A stretch of DNA of 64,000 bases from Apoderus coryli (Eukaryota; Arthropoda; Insecta; Coleoptera; Attelabidae), in contig OU452198.1 of the NCBI GenBank assembly GCA_911728435.2, positions 9,644,001-9,708,000 on the forward strand, written 5' to 3'. Position numbers and translations under genes: made by a program. The stretch's first letter is position 1, and each line of letters begins with the position of its first letter. The notes below the pieces were generated by a model. The model was not told where the DNA came from. It searched no databases and saw only the letters and a list, made by a program, of their open reading frames with translations. Positions 63,916-64,000 of this stretch are shown here, one piece after another.

Positions 63916-64000
63916 AACAAGCGAGAACTGTCAAATCGGCTGTCACAAAAAACAGTGTTGCTAATTTAAAGTTTGCCACCTTAAAAAACACACACAGTAA

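Overview
The window is nuclear DNA from an insect; a beetle is my best guess, with low certainty. It is AT-rich, has introns with GT-AG borders, and is dominated by transposable elements. The recognisable host genes are animal or arthropod genes: a CYP307 (spook-type) Halloween cytochrome P450, prohibitin-2, and two exons of PARP1. All three are on the minus strand.

Layout. 1-6800: repeats only. These are a tandem duplication, a 1-kb TA-flanked MITE, foldback elements with a perfect 28-bp palindrome, a MITE rich in TATCGATA, and a 5'-truncated LINE with a poly(A) tail. 6815-17652: the complete CYP307 gene, with four exons joining to 508 codons. Its 6.1-kb third intron holds nested inverted-repeat elements and a decayed mariner; its first intron holds a second decayed mariner. 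A TATA box and initiator lie upstream of the ATG. 18000-44500: no host gene I can support. There are LINE fragments, hAT-type ends, a ~140-bp tandem array, a complete DD41D (rosa-type) mariner at 25957-28043, and a deleted Penelope-like element at 34277-35106 with inverted terminal repeats. 44595-46670: a second, nearly identical mariner. 48247-57195: prohibitin-2, seven exons. It has a U12-type AT-AC intron and an in-frame alternative last exon; its introns carry LINE and mariner debris. 57200-62100: foldbacks, a tRNA-like sequence inside an inverted repeat, LINE and mariner pseudogenes. 62114-62661: two catalytic-domain exons of PARP1. The window ends in more repeats.

The host genes are unrelated in function: ecdysteroid synthesis in the ER or associated membranes, an inner-mitochondrial-membrane scaffold, and nuclear ADP-ribosylation. 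No operon-like logic is expected. The most interesting signals are the prohibitin-2 splicing arrangement, a recurrent hammerhead-ribozyme-like motif at about ten dispersed places (two of them in the arms of the Penelope-like element), and the young mariner pair with ~343-bp terminal inverted repeats, one of which has a matching empty-site paralogue in the window.

All calls come from reading the sequence. Splice joins were checked for phase; no alignment or database search was run.
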